From contig JAAKBF010000099.1 in the NCBI GenBank assembly GCA_012656075.1, forward strand, positions 93,090-157,089: 64,000 bases of DNA, in the 5' to 3' direction. Numbering within the stretch: the first letter of the stretch is position 1; each line of letters begins with the position of its first letter. A program made the position numbers and the translations under genes. Source of the DNA: Phytophthora hibernalis. Its lineage: Eukaryota > Oomycota > Peronosporomycetes > Peronosporales > Peronosporaceae. Shown piece by piece: positions 1 to 10,648 of the stretch. Under the pieces are notes generated by a model. That model did not search any database. It saw nothing but the letters and a program-made list of their open reading frames with translations, and was not told the origin of the DNA.

Positions 1-453
1 GATATTATTCCGATTATTTCATTGGCTAAAGTGAGTGACGCTTGTATCTAAACGACGCTTGTAACAGGGGGAATACGGTACATGTAGCCTACAGTTTAAT
101 AACTTTGGCCTGGTTCATCGAAGTCTGGAACTATTAAACCTTAACCCGTAAGCTTACCACGGCAGGCACCAGCAATGCACTCTGCACCATGGTAGATGAA
201 TCAATCAGCTGAGGCATTCGAGCTGTGTCGCTGTTCGAGTGCAATGCCGACTAAAAAGTGGTGGTGCATGCCTCTTGGGTGAAGAGTCCTGGCGCAGATT
301 GCGGAGAAGAACTCTTTCACCAACACCCAAGTGTGCGGACTTCGACCTCTCTAGCTACTCGATTTGCCCGGGTTATTCGCTTGAAACCCATCGCAACCAC
401 GACTGTGTTCAAACTACAGCCCAACGCGTTAGCCCCGCGACGCCAAAGACCAA
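1..453. other. Left flank of pogo element, no recognised gene
   Basis: No coding sequence that I can recognise. An open frame of 70 codons at 258-470 runs into the transposon terminus and resembles nothing I know. This stretch is the original left flank of the pogo insertion and would have lain just upstream of the MDR relic that resumes at 2001. Confidence 0.5.
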
Positions 454-455
454 TA

Positions 456-1998
456 CAGTCTTGTGCTTGAATAAAGAACACCGCATATCGAATAACCTGC
501 TCGATTGTGTGTTGGTGGGATTGCATTCATGTAATAGTCGGATGAACTGATTTAGTACATTGAAGATCAATCTTCCACCAATCACATACTACAATTTCGA
601 TTCCACCAATCAAAACCCGTAGACCGAGGACATCGAGAAAAAGTTAGCACGGGAGTTTGTTTGAACATCGCATTTGCAGACTTTGTTTTCATTTCTCAAC
701 TTGCAATCTCCTCAACAAGCATGCGGCCAACATCAACCGGAACAGCGCGCGTTCCAAAACGCGTGCGCCTAACTTAGGCTCAAGGGCTGGAGCTGTGTAG
801 GCGCCATCCCCCACGCCACTTACAACGAGCTTGCCAAATGGGCGCGAGAAAAGTTCAATCTGTTCGAGAAGCCTTCAAAACAAGTGATCTCACGGGTGCT
901 CAAAGGCGAGAACAGCCTCCGACCGCTTACACCCGACTGTCTGAATCGCAAAATGTCGCCCAGCCTACCAAGTGTATGCGTGGTTGAGTTCGTCGTGGGG
1001 TGCGAAAGTATGCAACTCTCTTTCGGGCCAGATGATTGTCGCCCAAGCTCGAAAGCTTGCGCACCGACTCAAGATTCCCGTACCGTCTCAGCCTCGGTTC
1101 GGGAAGTCATGGTTGAGAAATCTGCAGGCTCGGTATGGCATTCGGTGGCGGCGGGCGTACGGGGAGTCGGGTGCAGTAGACTTAGAGGAGGTGGCCTCTG
1201 ATTTCCACCGTTTGCGCAGCATAATCAACCAGTACGCAGGCGCGGATGTGTATAACATGGATGAAACAGGCTTTTACTACAACAACGTTCCGCGCGGATC
1301 GATTTGTCTAAACGAAGCGCCGGCACTAAAGCAAGACAAATCGTGAATTACTCTTGCGTTATGCTGCAACGCAACAGGGAGCGACAAACGCGCGCTTCTT
1401 TTCGTCGGAAAGGCTAAGAAGCCGCGCTGGCTTAAGCACAAACCCAGCGATGTGGACTATAAATCCGCTAAGAAGGCATGGATGACAACGGACATCCACC
1501 AGACGTGGCTGCAGGACCTCAACATATCTATGTGTGATCAATGCAGGCGAATAATATTGCTCGTTGACAATGCATCGTCGCACAGCGATGTGCGGCTCAA
1601 CCTAACCAACGTCAGGGTAGAGAAGTTGCCTCCGAACACTACTTCGCAACTGCAACCGCTCGACCAAGGTATTATTTATTGTGTGAAGCGCTCTGTTCTG
1701 ACCAAGAAGATGGACTTTGCTTTGAAACTGATAGATAATGGTACGGATGATAATCCGTATAAAGTAGGAATTGAGAAAGGAGTGCGGTGGAGTGCGGACG
1801 CGTGGCAAAATCTATCTTCGAAGACCATTGAGCACTGCTGGCTCCACACCGGGCTGATAGAAAAGCAGATATCAGTTTCATTCTTCATTAACAAAACAGT
1901 AGTTTATCTGTTTTCGTTCAAGCCGCTGTACCTCTAGACTCTTATTAACCTTAAATTTTGAATAAAGATCAGGTGTTCTTTATTCAAGAACAAGACTG
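456..1998 (+). mobile_element. pogo/Tigger-like DNA transposon with 27-bp TIRs and TA duplication
   Basis: The element is bounded by 27-bp terminal inverted repeats at 456-482 and 1972-1998 that start CAGTCTTG and differ at one position. It is flanked directly by TA at 454-455 and 1999-2000, the target duplication expected for the Tc1/mariner/pogo superfamily. Between them lies a broken transposase (812-1880) of the CENP-B/DDE type. At 1543 bp the element is close to the minimum for this family. The right TIR abuts the start of an old MDR gene copy, so the transposon landed at the 5' end of a member of the local oxidoreductase family. Confidence 0.9.
812..1880 (+). pseudogene. pogo/Tigger transposase, frameshifted
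   Basis: The gene encodes a cut-and-paste transposase with a CENP-B-type helix-turn-helix half followed by a DDE catalytic half. The N-terminal part (812-910) reads ELAKWAREKFNLFEKPSKQ, typical of the first CENP-B/psq helix-turn-helix. The 972-1346 frame contains the second DNA-binding part (FGKSWLRNLQARYGI) and then the catalytic block YNMDETGFYYN. The 1452-1880 frame carries LLVDNASSHS and LPPNTTSQLQPLDQGII, the second catalytic Asp and the conserved segment after it. At least two frameshifts separate these blocks, so no full-length transposase can be made. Confidence 0.85.
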
Positions 1999-2270
1999 TA
2001 CCACCCGAGTCCCAACAGTCTACATGGCCTACCAGTACAACGACTTCGGCTCGCCAAATGCTGAGCTTCGCCTCTGCAAGGACGTGCCGCTGACACCGCT
2101 TCAGCCCGCATATATGTGCATCAAGGTCCACAACGCAACTCTCACCCCGCAAACCAAATGACCATGAAGACTTCAGACTCAACGTCACCGCAAGACAAAC
2201 CTCCGACGACAAACCATTAGGCATGGGCTTCGACGTCGCCAGCACCGTCGTCGAGACCAGTGTTGTGAGT
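1999..2270 (+). pseudogene. Relic of an MDR (zinc-ADH/quinone oxidoreductase-like) gene
   Basis: The frame from about 2010 reads VPTVYMAYQYNDFGSPN, which aligns with the N-termini of the intact family members in this window (for example VPATFKAYEYYKYG at 46082). It continues with IKVHNATLTP, matching the IKV-x-SAAVNP block. After a break, GMGFDVASTVVE at 2223-2258 matches the family's VGFDMAGKVVE segment. Nothing downstream of about 2270 can be aligned, so the Rossmann fold and C-terminal half are missing. The ATG is lost at the pogo insertion site. It is the leftmost of six MDR copies and a decayed one. Confidence 0.7.
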
Positions 2271-3083
2271 GATAGAAATGATCCCGAGCAAAGTCTCCTT
2301 CGCGATTCAACTGGAAGCCAAGAAATGGCAGCGCTGCGACGCACGAAGTTACCCAAGCATGTGGCTTCGCGCAATACTGACAGTACTGCGAGTATTATTC
2401 TTGCCTGGACGGTAGCCTCGTTCCGCGTGGCCAAGGTTTCGGCTACGACTCGAAGCCGGCGTGCTGCAAGTTGCAGAGTGGAAGTCCAAAAACGCGCTTA
2501 CATGTAAAAGTCGAGCTCCACCCTGCATGTTTTAACGATGGTAAGCAAAGAGAGCTGATGATGACGATCGATCCGAGGCTACGCGCCGCCGAGAGCCGGG
2601 TGTCGATCTCGCAAGCATTGTTCTCGGTCGCCCCATCATTGGAGCAGCTCTCAGTACTGTAATCCTCGTCAAAAATAATCAATTCAAGTAGATTCAAGCC
2701 ATTGATCTAAATGGACTGGTAACATATTTTCAATTTTAAATGTACTTGAATTTATTAATTTCTCTGTTTGACTTTCAAAATCTGGTCGCGATAGCCTTCT
2801 GTCATTGTTGACATACCGACCGTCTGGTTCGAGAGACCGTCTCGACACCCTTGCGTTCCGCCGCAGCAGACGGTTTCAGCAGCTGATGCTGTCGGCAAGT
2901 GCTTTGACCACGGACATACAAAAATCCTACTGTTTTGAGCACGAACACCAAAGACACGAGCTCCTTTGACGACGAGATGCAAGCCATGCCCGCGTGGTGG
3001 CTTGTCGTTGCGTTTGACTGGTCTCGTTTATCGAGCAGGTCCACGCTCGCAACGATGATTCATCGTTGCGAGCGTGAGGATCT
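2271..3083. other. Intergenic, no recognised gene
   Basis: Open frames on both strands (for example 2471-2662 plus and 2802-3044 minus) have no recognisable domain and I do not call them. An AT-rich patch lies at 2690-2760. A perfect GC-rich inverted repeat at 3042-3076 (TCCACGCTCGCAACGATGA, a 3-nt centre, then CATCGTTGCGAGCGTGAGGA) lies just upstream of the GH6 promoter. Confidence 0.5.
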
Positions 3084-3101
3084 GCTCATTCCCAATTCGC
3101 C
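3084..3101 (+). promoter_or_regulatory. Oomycete Inr-FPR type core promoter of GH6-1
   Basis: GCTCATTCCCAATTCGCC matches the oomycete initiator and flanking promoter pattern (GCTCATTYYNCAWTTT) with small deviations. It lies 54 bp before the ATG at 3155, a typical short 5' leader. Confidence 0.6.
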
Positions 3102-3154
3102 AAAGCACTGCTCTATTCCATTCTTGATTTTAACAACTTGGTTCGCAGTTCACG

Positions 3155-4718
3155 ATGATCAAGCTCCTGCGTTTGGGATTCACGGTGCTCGCTTTAGGCA
3201 AGTCCGTGATCAACGTCGCGCGTGCTGAAGAGTTGTGCTCCGTCGCGCCGCAGTCCTATGCCACCGCCAAGACCGACTACCCGGACCTCGCGTTTGCGAT
3301 CAGTGCCGTGGAGGAGTACTCGATTGCAGCCTGGTACACCGACCGCTTATCGACGGCCAACCGCGCCAAGATGCTCAAAGATCTCACGACCCAGTGTTCC
3401 GAGGACTCGCGCATGACGATTGTCGTTTACGGAATCCCCAGTAAGGATTGCAACGCCGGGTACTCGTCTGGAGGCTCGGTGTCGAACACCGCCGACTACA
3501 AGAAGTTCCTGTCGGAGTTGACCACTGCTGTCGGTACCCGTAAGGTGCTGTACGTAGTGGAACCTGACTCGGTGGGTCTCCTCGCAGAAGAAGGAGGCTG
3601 TGGCAAATCGGCCGGCTACCTCGAGAATCTGAAGGTTGCTATTGAAGCCCTTTCAGCCAACGCCAACGCCGAGCTGTACATCGATGTCGGCTACTGGACA
3701 CTTGAGTACGAGGCGCAGCGCGCGACGGTGGTCACCATTATGAAGGATTTGGCGACATCCGGCACCCTGAAGGGCATCACCATCAACACGTCCAACTACC
3801 GCACAACCAAACAAGTCACGGAGTTGTGTACCAACTTCCAGACGGCTATGGGCAAGAGCGACATGAACTGTATCGTGGACACCTCCAGAAACAACATCGC
3901 GCCCACTACCACGGACTGGTGCAACGTCCTAGAGGCTGGCATCGGCCACCCGCCCACGTCGGAGACCAAGATCGCCAATCTCGACTATTTCATGTGGATT
4001 AAGCCGCCTGGAGAGAGTGACGGCACGTGCTCGGGGGCCTGCTGCTGGCGAGTTCTTCGAGACGGGCTTCCAGGACCTCTGGGACAAGGGATACTTCGTC
4101 AAGACACTCGGCAACAACACGATCGCACAGGGCGGCACCGACACCACATCGTCGCAGTCTACTTCGTCACAGACAACGGACACGACTTCCTCGCAGACCA
4201 CAGATGCCAGTGCTTCTGAGACGACTGACAGCAGCGCGACTTCGTCCCAAACCACAGATGCCAGTGCCTCCGCGACGACTGATACCAGTGCCTCCGCGAC
4301 GACGGATGCCAGTGCCTCTGAGACGACTGACAGCAGTGCGACTTCGTCCAAAACCACGGATGCCAGTGCTTCCGAGACGACCGATGCCAGTGCTTCCGAA
4401 ACGACTGATGCAAGTGCTTCTGAGACGACTGACAGCAGCGCGACTTCGTCCGAAACCACGGATGCCAGTGCTTCCGAGACGACAGATGCCAGTGCTTCCG
4501 AGACGACAGATGCCAGTGCGTCCGCTTCTCAACCCACTTCATCTCAAATCACGGATGACAGCGCGTCCCAGACCGCACAGGACTCTGGAAGCGCCGAATC
4601 TGAAGTCGACACTACGTCGTCGCAGTCTGCTGCGACTACCCCCACCACTACTGAGGCGCCGTCGCAGACAACGAGCAACTGCAAGGTGAGGCGCCGTCTG
4701 CGGAAGCTCAAGCAGTGA
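3155..4718 (+). CDS. GH6 family secreted glucanase (GH6-1), one frameshift at the catalytic domain end
   Basis: Predicted secreted glycoside hydrolase family 6 enzyme (cellobiohydrolase/endoglucanase type) that cleaves beta-1,4-glucan with inversion. Residues 1-24 form a signal peptide ending at VARAEELC. The GH6 signatures are VVYGIPSKDCNAGYSSGG (catalytic Asp in KDC) and YVVEPDSVG (proton-donor Asp). IVDTSRN and FMWIKPPGESDG follow. Right after SDGTCSG the frame breaks in a run of five G at about 4036-4040. Paralogues suggest two G are missing. The next frame resumes with GPAAGEFFETGFQDLWD, a long Ser/Thr linker and a C-terminal CKVRRRLRKLKQ. The start is chosen because it directly begins the signal peptide 54 bp after the promoter motif. 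Without the frameshift it would be about 520 residues, longer than its paralogues owing to the expanded linker. Confidence 0.85.
4194..4530 (+). repeat. Tandem repeat encoding the Ser/Thr linker of GH6-1
   Basis: An imperfect 24-bp unit encodes TTDASASE-like octapeptides. About ten TTD-x-SAS units are arranged as a higher-order array in which TTDSSATSS spacers recur after every one to three units. The other GH6 paralogues have Ser/Thr-rich linkers without this array, so it expanded locally in GH6-1. The repeat also keeps long frames open on the opposite strand (3929-4459), which are artefacts. Confidence 0.85.
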
Positions 4719-5012
4719 GTTGGCTTGTATCGTGCACGTAGTCGGAGTACTTCGACGTCTAGTATGTTTGTGCAGCACTCGGTGACTCTGTAAAGAGTGC
4801 AGCTCAGTGTTGATAGTGATCACTTCATAGATTTGGGTCCATTGTGATGACAATTTTTGAGCTCAGACTCCTCGATTCCATGACGAACCAGTGGTTTTTC
4901 TTGCTCTTTGTGCTCGTCAAGACAGCAAAAGACTCACCGCGAGTAAACGTTTTGAGATAACGCCCGGCATCATCGATTTCGTGACGCATTTTCACTCCAA
5001 CAAGACTAGGTT

Positions 5013-7094
5013 CAGTGCTCGGGAAAAATATAATATAATAAATATCAATTGTATTTTTGTACCACATTTATTACTATTGAGTATCAAAAACCCTGCATAC
5101 TATTGATATTTCCGGCATTTATTGACATTACTACACTCGACTCTTGATTTTCAAGTCAAAACGGCAAATACCTCGTTTACAATATACTATAGTGAGACTG
5201 AGTGTTTCCTATTGGGCTACTCGGGTCCAGTCGTCTTTAACGCGCAGCCACGCCGCCCTGAAACGACTTCTACAGCCAGGTCTTTCTCAGTTCATGCATC
5301 AATCTGATCGACTTCGCAACCCCGTCTCCCTCCAACCCATCGCAATGGCCAAGAACGCCGACGTCTGCCGCTCACTTTTTGAGGCTCTGCCCGACCATCA
5401 CTTCAAGTGCGAGTACTGCGGCAAGACTCGCCGCCAGCTCCCATCCAGCGGCTATGGCAACCTCATCAGCCATTTGAAAGACAAGCACGCTGACTACGAG
5501 GCCGACTTCCTTGCGCAGGCCAGCTCGATGGCAGGGAATCTACACTCATTTGGCTTCGTGAGCGACAAGGTCGCAAACATCTACCACTGGATGGAGTGGG
5601 TGGTCGACCGCAATATGCCTCTGTCTGAGGTGGACCACCCACTCACTCGCTCGATGTCTCGTCTCAAGACCACCTCGTTGAAGACGCTGAAGAAGTACAT
5701 TGCGGCGACGACTAAGGCTGTCGAACAGGCGATTGCCAAGATCATCCCACCGTTGTTCGGCGTGATGTACGACGGATGGTCAAGCTTTGCCGATCACTAT
5801 GTGGCTCTTTTCATCGTCTTCTGGCGCGATGGCAAGCTGCACCACATTCTGCTGGCAGTGGCTCCTCTCGATGAGGCGAACTTGACAGCTGTCTCGCACT
5901 GTGCGTACATCAGGAATATTTTGGCCATTTATGGCAAATTGGAAGAGTCGCTGCAATTTCTGATCGGTGACAACTGCTCAACCAACCAGCTGACGGCAAC
6001 CCTCCTCGGCGTCCCATTGGTCCCACCGTTTCAATCTGGCCACCAAAAGATTTTTGGCCGAGCGCGAGGACCTGGTTGGCGAGGTGGGCGCGCTCATGGC
6101 AACGCTCCGCACGATTAAGAACCGCGCAGAACTCCGACGTCACACGAGCTTGGCGCCTCTGCGCGCGAACGCGACCAGGTGGAGCTCAACATTCGTGATG
6201 ATGGAGCGTTACGTGCGCATTCAAGATGCCATCAAGCGAGTCGACGCGGTTTACGACCTTTTGCCGAAGCCATCAGCACACCGCCGCATTGTCGCCCTAG
6301 TGGAGAAGCAGAAGACGCTTAACAGCGTCTGCAAGAAGTTGCAGGAGGCATCGCTGCCGATGAAGGCCGTGCGGGTGCTTTTTGACAAGGTGGCTGAACT
6401 TTTCCCCGTTACTGGCGAGTACCTTCTTCCGGACGCCTCCATTGTTCATTCACCGACGTTCGAGAGCGCTGTGGTGAAGGTATGTGCACTTGAGCTGCTT
6501 ATTGTTGCTTTTTGTTGCGCTAACACACTAGCGTTGCCGGATGTTGATTAGGTTGCTGGTGCAGATTCCGATAAACTCACGGCAGAAGAGGTGGAGGCGC
6601 TTCGGCCATTTGATCTGGATGAAGCTGTTGAGCCTACCGTGGATTCGCGCAGCTCAAGGGCCCAAACACGATCGCGGAGCGGCGCTGAGGACTTCGTGAC
6701 AGCGCTTCTACGATCTGATGGCGCTCCGCAGCAGCCGACACCAAGGTACAGCCCTATCGTCGCCGCGATCCCGCCAACCAGCTATCACTGCGAGAGGCTC
6801 TTCTCGCAGTGTAAGCTGGTGATGACGCCCCAGCGTGCATCACTTCTGCCGCTGAACTTTGAGATGATTGCTTTCTTGCGTACTAATCGCCAGTACTGGG
6901 ACGCTAACACGCTGACACCCTTGGAGTTTGATGAGAGTGACGACAATTAGCGGCGGAGCTAGCTGGCAAGCACAAGTGAGCAATACAATACCTATTCCTC
7001 ATTTCTTTAATAGTGCTTCTCTCGTTAACCATTTATTTCTTATTGTAGCTGTGAACTGCGCATTACATTACTCTATTGTAATGTCCGAGCACTG
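5013..7094 (+). mobile_element. hAT transposon 1, with TIRs and 8-bp target duplication
   Basis: The element starts at 5013 with CAGTGCTCGG and ends at 7094 with the inverse CCGAGCACTG, a 10-bp perfect TIR. It is flanked by the identical 8-bp direct repeat ACTAGGTT at 5005-5012 and 7095-7102. TIR form, duplication length and encoded BED/hATC transposase all agree with the hAT superfamily. At 2082 bp it is compact. It lies between GH6-1 and the MDR gene at 7228, whose promoter motif starts only 62 bp after the duplication. Confidence 0.95.
5345..6950 (+). pseudogene. hAT transposase (BED finger, hATC domain) with a 72-nt intron and one break
   Basis: Transposase of the surrounding hAT element. 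It begins MAKNADVCRSLFEALP, followed by a BED zinc finger (FKCEYCGKTRRQLPSSGY, then HLKDKH). The RNase H-like region includes FGVMYDGWSS and LIGDNCSTNQ. At about 5998-6020 a few bases are lost and the frame moves to SHRFNLATKRFLAERE. An intron at 6480-6551 (GTATGT...TTGATTAG, 72 nt) is supported because the flanking frames join cleanly (AVVK to VAGAD). The C-terminus has the hAT dimerization signature: PPTSYHCERLFSQCKLV. The single small break is the only obvious damage, so this may be a young copy or a sequencing error. Upstream in-frame codons from 5144 are untranslated leader. Confidence 0.85.
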
Positions 7095-7163
7095 ACTAGG
7101 TTAACACTGTTGCCCAAGGTGATGACGCTCCTCGCGATGGAAGAAAGAGAACATTTTCTAAGA

Positions 7164-7180
7164 CTCATTCATCAGTTTGA
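7164..7180 (+). promoter_or_regulatory. Inr-like core promoter of MDR-B
   Basis: ACTCATTCATCAGTTTG resembles the oomycete initiator/flanking pattern and lies 48 bp before the ATG at 7228. Confidence 0.45.
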
Positions 7181-7227
7181 ACTCTCCAGTCCACTCCTCC
7201 TTCCAGATCGCACTAACCACTTTCAAG

Positions 7228-8223
7228 ATGAACCCCGTGCCCACTACGTTCAAGGCTTTCGAGTTTCACGAGTTCAGCGACGCCCTAGAGGTCCTCAAGC
7301 TCAACCCCAGCGCGATAATTAATCCACTGGCTCCAACGGAAGTTTGCATCAAGGTTCGTAGCGCGGCGGTGAACCCGATCGACTTTAGAATGCTCAAGTA
7401 CGGAAAGTACTTCCTCGGTAAAACCCCGTCGCCTGAAAACCCAATCCTCTCGGGTTGTGACGTGGCTGGTGTCGTCGTCGCAGTGGGCGATGGTGACGTA
7501 AAGGGTTTCCAAGTTGGTGATGAAGTTTACGGGATGCCAGTCGTGACTCAAACCGGGACTTTCGCTGAATATGTCAACTTCGACGCCAAGTTCCTCTCAT
7601 TAAAACCGAGAAACATGTCGTTCAACGAGGCTGCTGGTGTGACCACCGTCGAAGAGACGAGCTATCAGTCGCTGGTTGACTACGGCAAGCTGCAGAGTGG
7701 TCAGCGCGTGCTCATTCTCGGTGGTGGGAGCTCCTGCGGTATGTTCGCAATGCAGATTGCCAAAACGATCGGTGCGGAGGTGATCACGACGTGCAGCACC
7801 CGCAACACGGACCTCATAAAGTCTCTCGGTGCAGATAAAGTCATCGATTACACTAACGAGAAGTGGGCTAATGTGCTGACACAGCACTCGGTGGATTTGA
7901 TCTTCGACTGCGCAGTTGAGCCTGACTCCTGGAACACCGAGGCGCAGAGAATTCAGAAGCCGACCACTGAAATTTTTGTCACTCTCACATGAGCTCGCGG
8001 TGTGACTGACCCAGTAGAGTCACCGATTGGAGCTGGGCGTTTCTGCATATTCGCTCAATCGCGCAGCTTGTACCTGGAAGCGCTAACGAAGCTCATCGAG
8101 TCCGGTAAGGTCAAGACCATTATCAACTCCGTGTATCCGCTGGACGACTTGAAGGATGCAATCAAGGAGCTGATGGATGGCCGTGTTCAGGGAAAGATCA
8201 TCATCGAGGTCGCTAAGGACTAG
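7228..8223 (+). pseudogene. MDR family oxidoreductase (MDR-B) with in-frame TGA
   Basis: Medium-chain dehydrogenase/reductase of the zinc-ADH/quinone oxidoreductase-like type, predicted cytosolic and NAD(P)H-dependent. The substrate cannot be told from sequence. It starts MNPVPTTFKAFEFHEF and has the GroES-like N-domain (KVRSAAVNPIDFRMLKYG) and a Rossmann core beginning VLILGGGSSCGMFAMQIAK. The glycine loop reads GGGSSCG where its paralogues have GGSSGTG. At 7990 an in-frame TGA interrupts the protein at residue 254, and reading on in the same frame recovers the C-terminus to KGKIIIEVAKD. The TGA lies in a 12-nt stretch (TGAGCTCGCGGT) absent from the paralogues, so this looks like a real in-frame insertion, unlike the single-base losses elsewhere. 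Full length would be 331 residues, as in the family. Confidence 0.8.
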
Positions 8224-8750
8224 GACGACAGGGAAACATGCTCAAATTGAGAAGTGAACGCAACTTTGGAGCCTAACCGTAATATCCACTCGGGGTCTTA
8301 CTCTGAAATTTACATGTTAATATGGATGCGATCGGAGGTGCGATTATGAAAACAAATATACATGCACCTCACCTGTCAATTAACGTTATTTTTAATAATA
8401 GTAGCTCCATTCTACATCTTGTATCGATTTTCACCTAACCCTATAAAATGAAGCATATGTGTACTTCATGCAAATCTAAACAAGTGCTACGATGAGCGTT
8501 GCAGTAAATGTAGACATTAATACAGGCGGTATGCGGTGAGATGGAAGGTATAAAATAAGAAACTACATAGATACTTGGGAAAGCAGAAAGGAATGCGCTC
8601 GAACCAGAGCAGGTTAGTGGCGATACACGGACACTTGTCAGCCTCACTGCTTGAACCAAGCGAGTCGAGAGCAACACACGTTAATATACGAGTGTACCGC
8701 CTACCTCCCCATACGTGTTGGTTAGATTTGCTATACACTAACTATTAATA
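8224..8750. other. Intergenic, AT-rich, no gene seen
   Basis: I find no coding potential, RNA gene or repeat that I can defend here. Confidence 0.5.
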
Positions 8751-9275
8751 CTGGGAGGACAGCTTTAGCGGGCTGAACAGCCTAACCAATTTTATTGGTG
8801 GGTCCATATGTCACCGATTGGGACTACGGCCACACAAAATATTTTGTGTATCTTGTGGATGGTGGTGTTCCGAATGTTGTTGGGCGAAGAAGCTCCATCT
8901 GACAGTGCGCTATCTTCGTTAAACGAGTCACGCAGTCGCTTTGGCCCGAGTAGGTAAGATGTAGATTTGGAAGGGCGCCAAGGTTACGATTCTCAGGACA
9001 TGTTGCGCAAGCTATACTTGCGCATTCACTATTACCTGCTCGGGTTGTCCCCGGTGTGAACGGGACGTTGTATCCATACATGGTGCTACTAGGCTTCTCG
9101 GATGTGTTTGCAAACGCGTTTTCTCTGGCAAAGACAACAAGATGCAAATGCACCGGTAGGGGGTAGCCTACCGCATTTCGTGTGCCCTACCGGAGGTAGG
9201 GGCACACGAAAATTTAAAAGTTCAATGAGGCGCGAGCTTAATTAAAAAAAGAATCTTAGTCAACTGTCCTCCCAG
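8751..9275. repeat. Putative non-autonomous element with 12-bp TIRs
   Basis: CTGGGAGGACAG at 8751-8762 is exactly inverted as CTGTCCTCCCAG at 9264-9275. The 525-bp interval has one open frame on the minus strand (8824-9153, 109 codons) with no recognised domain. I see no clear target duplication, so the call as a MITE-like element rests only on the perfect terminal repeat. Confidence 0.45.
9177..9210. repeat. Hairpin-forming inverted repeat
   Basis: TTCGTGTGCCCTACC (9177-9191) pairs with GGTAGGGGCACACGAA (9195-9210), with a single one-base bulge and a GGA loop. A related imperfect repeat (ACCGGTAGGGGGTAGCCTAC) lies just before it. It sits inside the putative TIR element near its right end. 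Confidence 0.6.
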
Positions 9276-9669
9276 CCTAATGCTACGCCTCTAGTACCAG
9301 TTTGCAAACAATCGTGTTAACGTTAACAGTACAGTTCGCGTTTGATATACACGCATGTTTGCAGAGTAAACTAGGTGCGAGGAAGCAATATCTCTACATT
9401 AGGGGTTGTATGGACGGAGATCGAGCAATTTCCTTGTGTTCGAACAACATTTTGGCGTGTTTTGTGTTATTTGGCCAATCACGAACATTCATTAGACATG
9501 TTTGGCTACATTTTTCAGACAAACTTTTACGAAAAAAACACGTATAAGTCAGAGTTATATATGGTGACCAACCTTGACTGTATCACAACCTTTCAGCCTG
9601 GTTGCACCGTTATTTAAAAAAATGTATGCTTTGTTGGAATCGGTCCATTGTCGAAGCCCTATTTGTCAA

Positions 9670-10271
9670 GGCGAGATGAACGGATACACCAACTTTGTCA
9701 GTGCATTTTTTCTACCTAACGGTTAACTTGATATGAACTCTTTTTGCTATTAATAGAAAGCTCTGCGTTTCGTCTTTTCAGAAAGTACCGTTTTAACGCG
9801 CAATTACAACTGCTGCCTGTACTACGTTTAATCTAAAAACTTGGGTCCGACACACCCACTAAAATATCGAGGCCATGATGGGTTTCACCATACAAAATAC
9901 AGTATTAACCAAAACCTGTCCTTTATAAGTGCGATTTATGCACGCTGAAGCTCGCTTTTGGCGACGAAATGTACGCGGCATGGAGTGCATCTAACCCTTT
10001 AAAACAGTCAGAACTAACCAGGCAACGCGTACGCACACGAATTGCTTCCTGATTTTTTATGGTTTATGGACAAAAATGTACTTTGCACTCGCGATGTGCA
10101 TCACTTTCCTGCGGCGACTTTTGCTTCGAGGCCAGTGGGCCTGCAAAGATAAGCCCTTGCATGCAATCTATGAGCTACGCTCTTTCCATTGCGGGTCTTC
10201 GGGCCTTAAAATCTGATGTAGTTTTGAAGTTATTAGCAATTCAAATTTTTGGTGTATCTGTTCATCTCGCC
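9670..10271. repeat. Putative non-autonomous element with 23-bp inverted ends
   Basis: The 23-bp sequence at 9670-9692 (GGCGAGATGAAC, then GGATACACCAA) is inverted at 10249-10271 with one mismatch. Weaker similarity continues about 10 bp outward on both sides. The 602-bp interval holds no recognised gene. I could not identify a target duplication. Confidence 0.5.
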
Positions 10272-10648
10272 AGTACAATAGTACTGTATGTCGGTATCAG
10301 TAGAGCTTCTTGGAAAATGTTGGGTTTATTCTAGAGCACCATTCGCATCCAACGCAGTTCAGGTAGATAGCATACAAACTTAATCGTGCGGTTTTGCTGC
10401 TTGCTCTCTACGAGAAGAACGATTGTACGTAGCTAAAGGGAAAGTACACAAACAAAGATACAGCACCTGCAACAGTCTGAAATATGATTACGGTGTATTG
10501 AGTGACTTATCCTACGGATTGGAATTGAATCACCATGCCCAGCAGTTGATTACACCCGATCGAGTATCACATGGTTGTGGATGTGTGTTTTATTAAGTGC
10601 GAGCCATCCACTCGAAGGAGCAATGCACTTGTTTATACCAGTAGATGG

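Noticed and set aside
3929..4459. Minus-strand open frame of 176 codons with VSEALASVV repeats
   Set aside because: It is the antisense shadow of the GH6-1 linker repeat. A 24-bp unit without stops keeps all frames open.
7990..7992. Programmed stop-codon readthrough in MDR-B
   Set aside because: The stop is part of a 12-nt insertion absent from paralogues and has no recognisable readthrough context. Inactivation is simpler.
8751..9275. Assignment of the 12-bp TIR unit to Tc1/mariner
   Set aside because: TA precedes the left end but does not follow the right end, and no other target duplication is visible.
10059..10334. Plus-strand open frame of 91 codons
   Set aside because: It spans the right end of an inverted-repeat unit, has no domain, no promoter motif and atypical composition.
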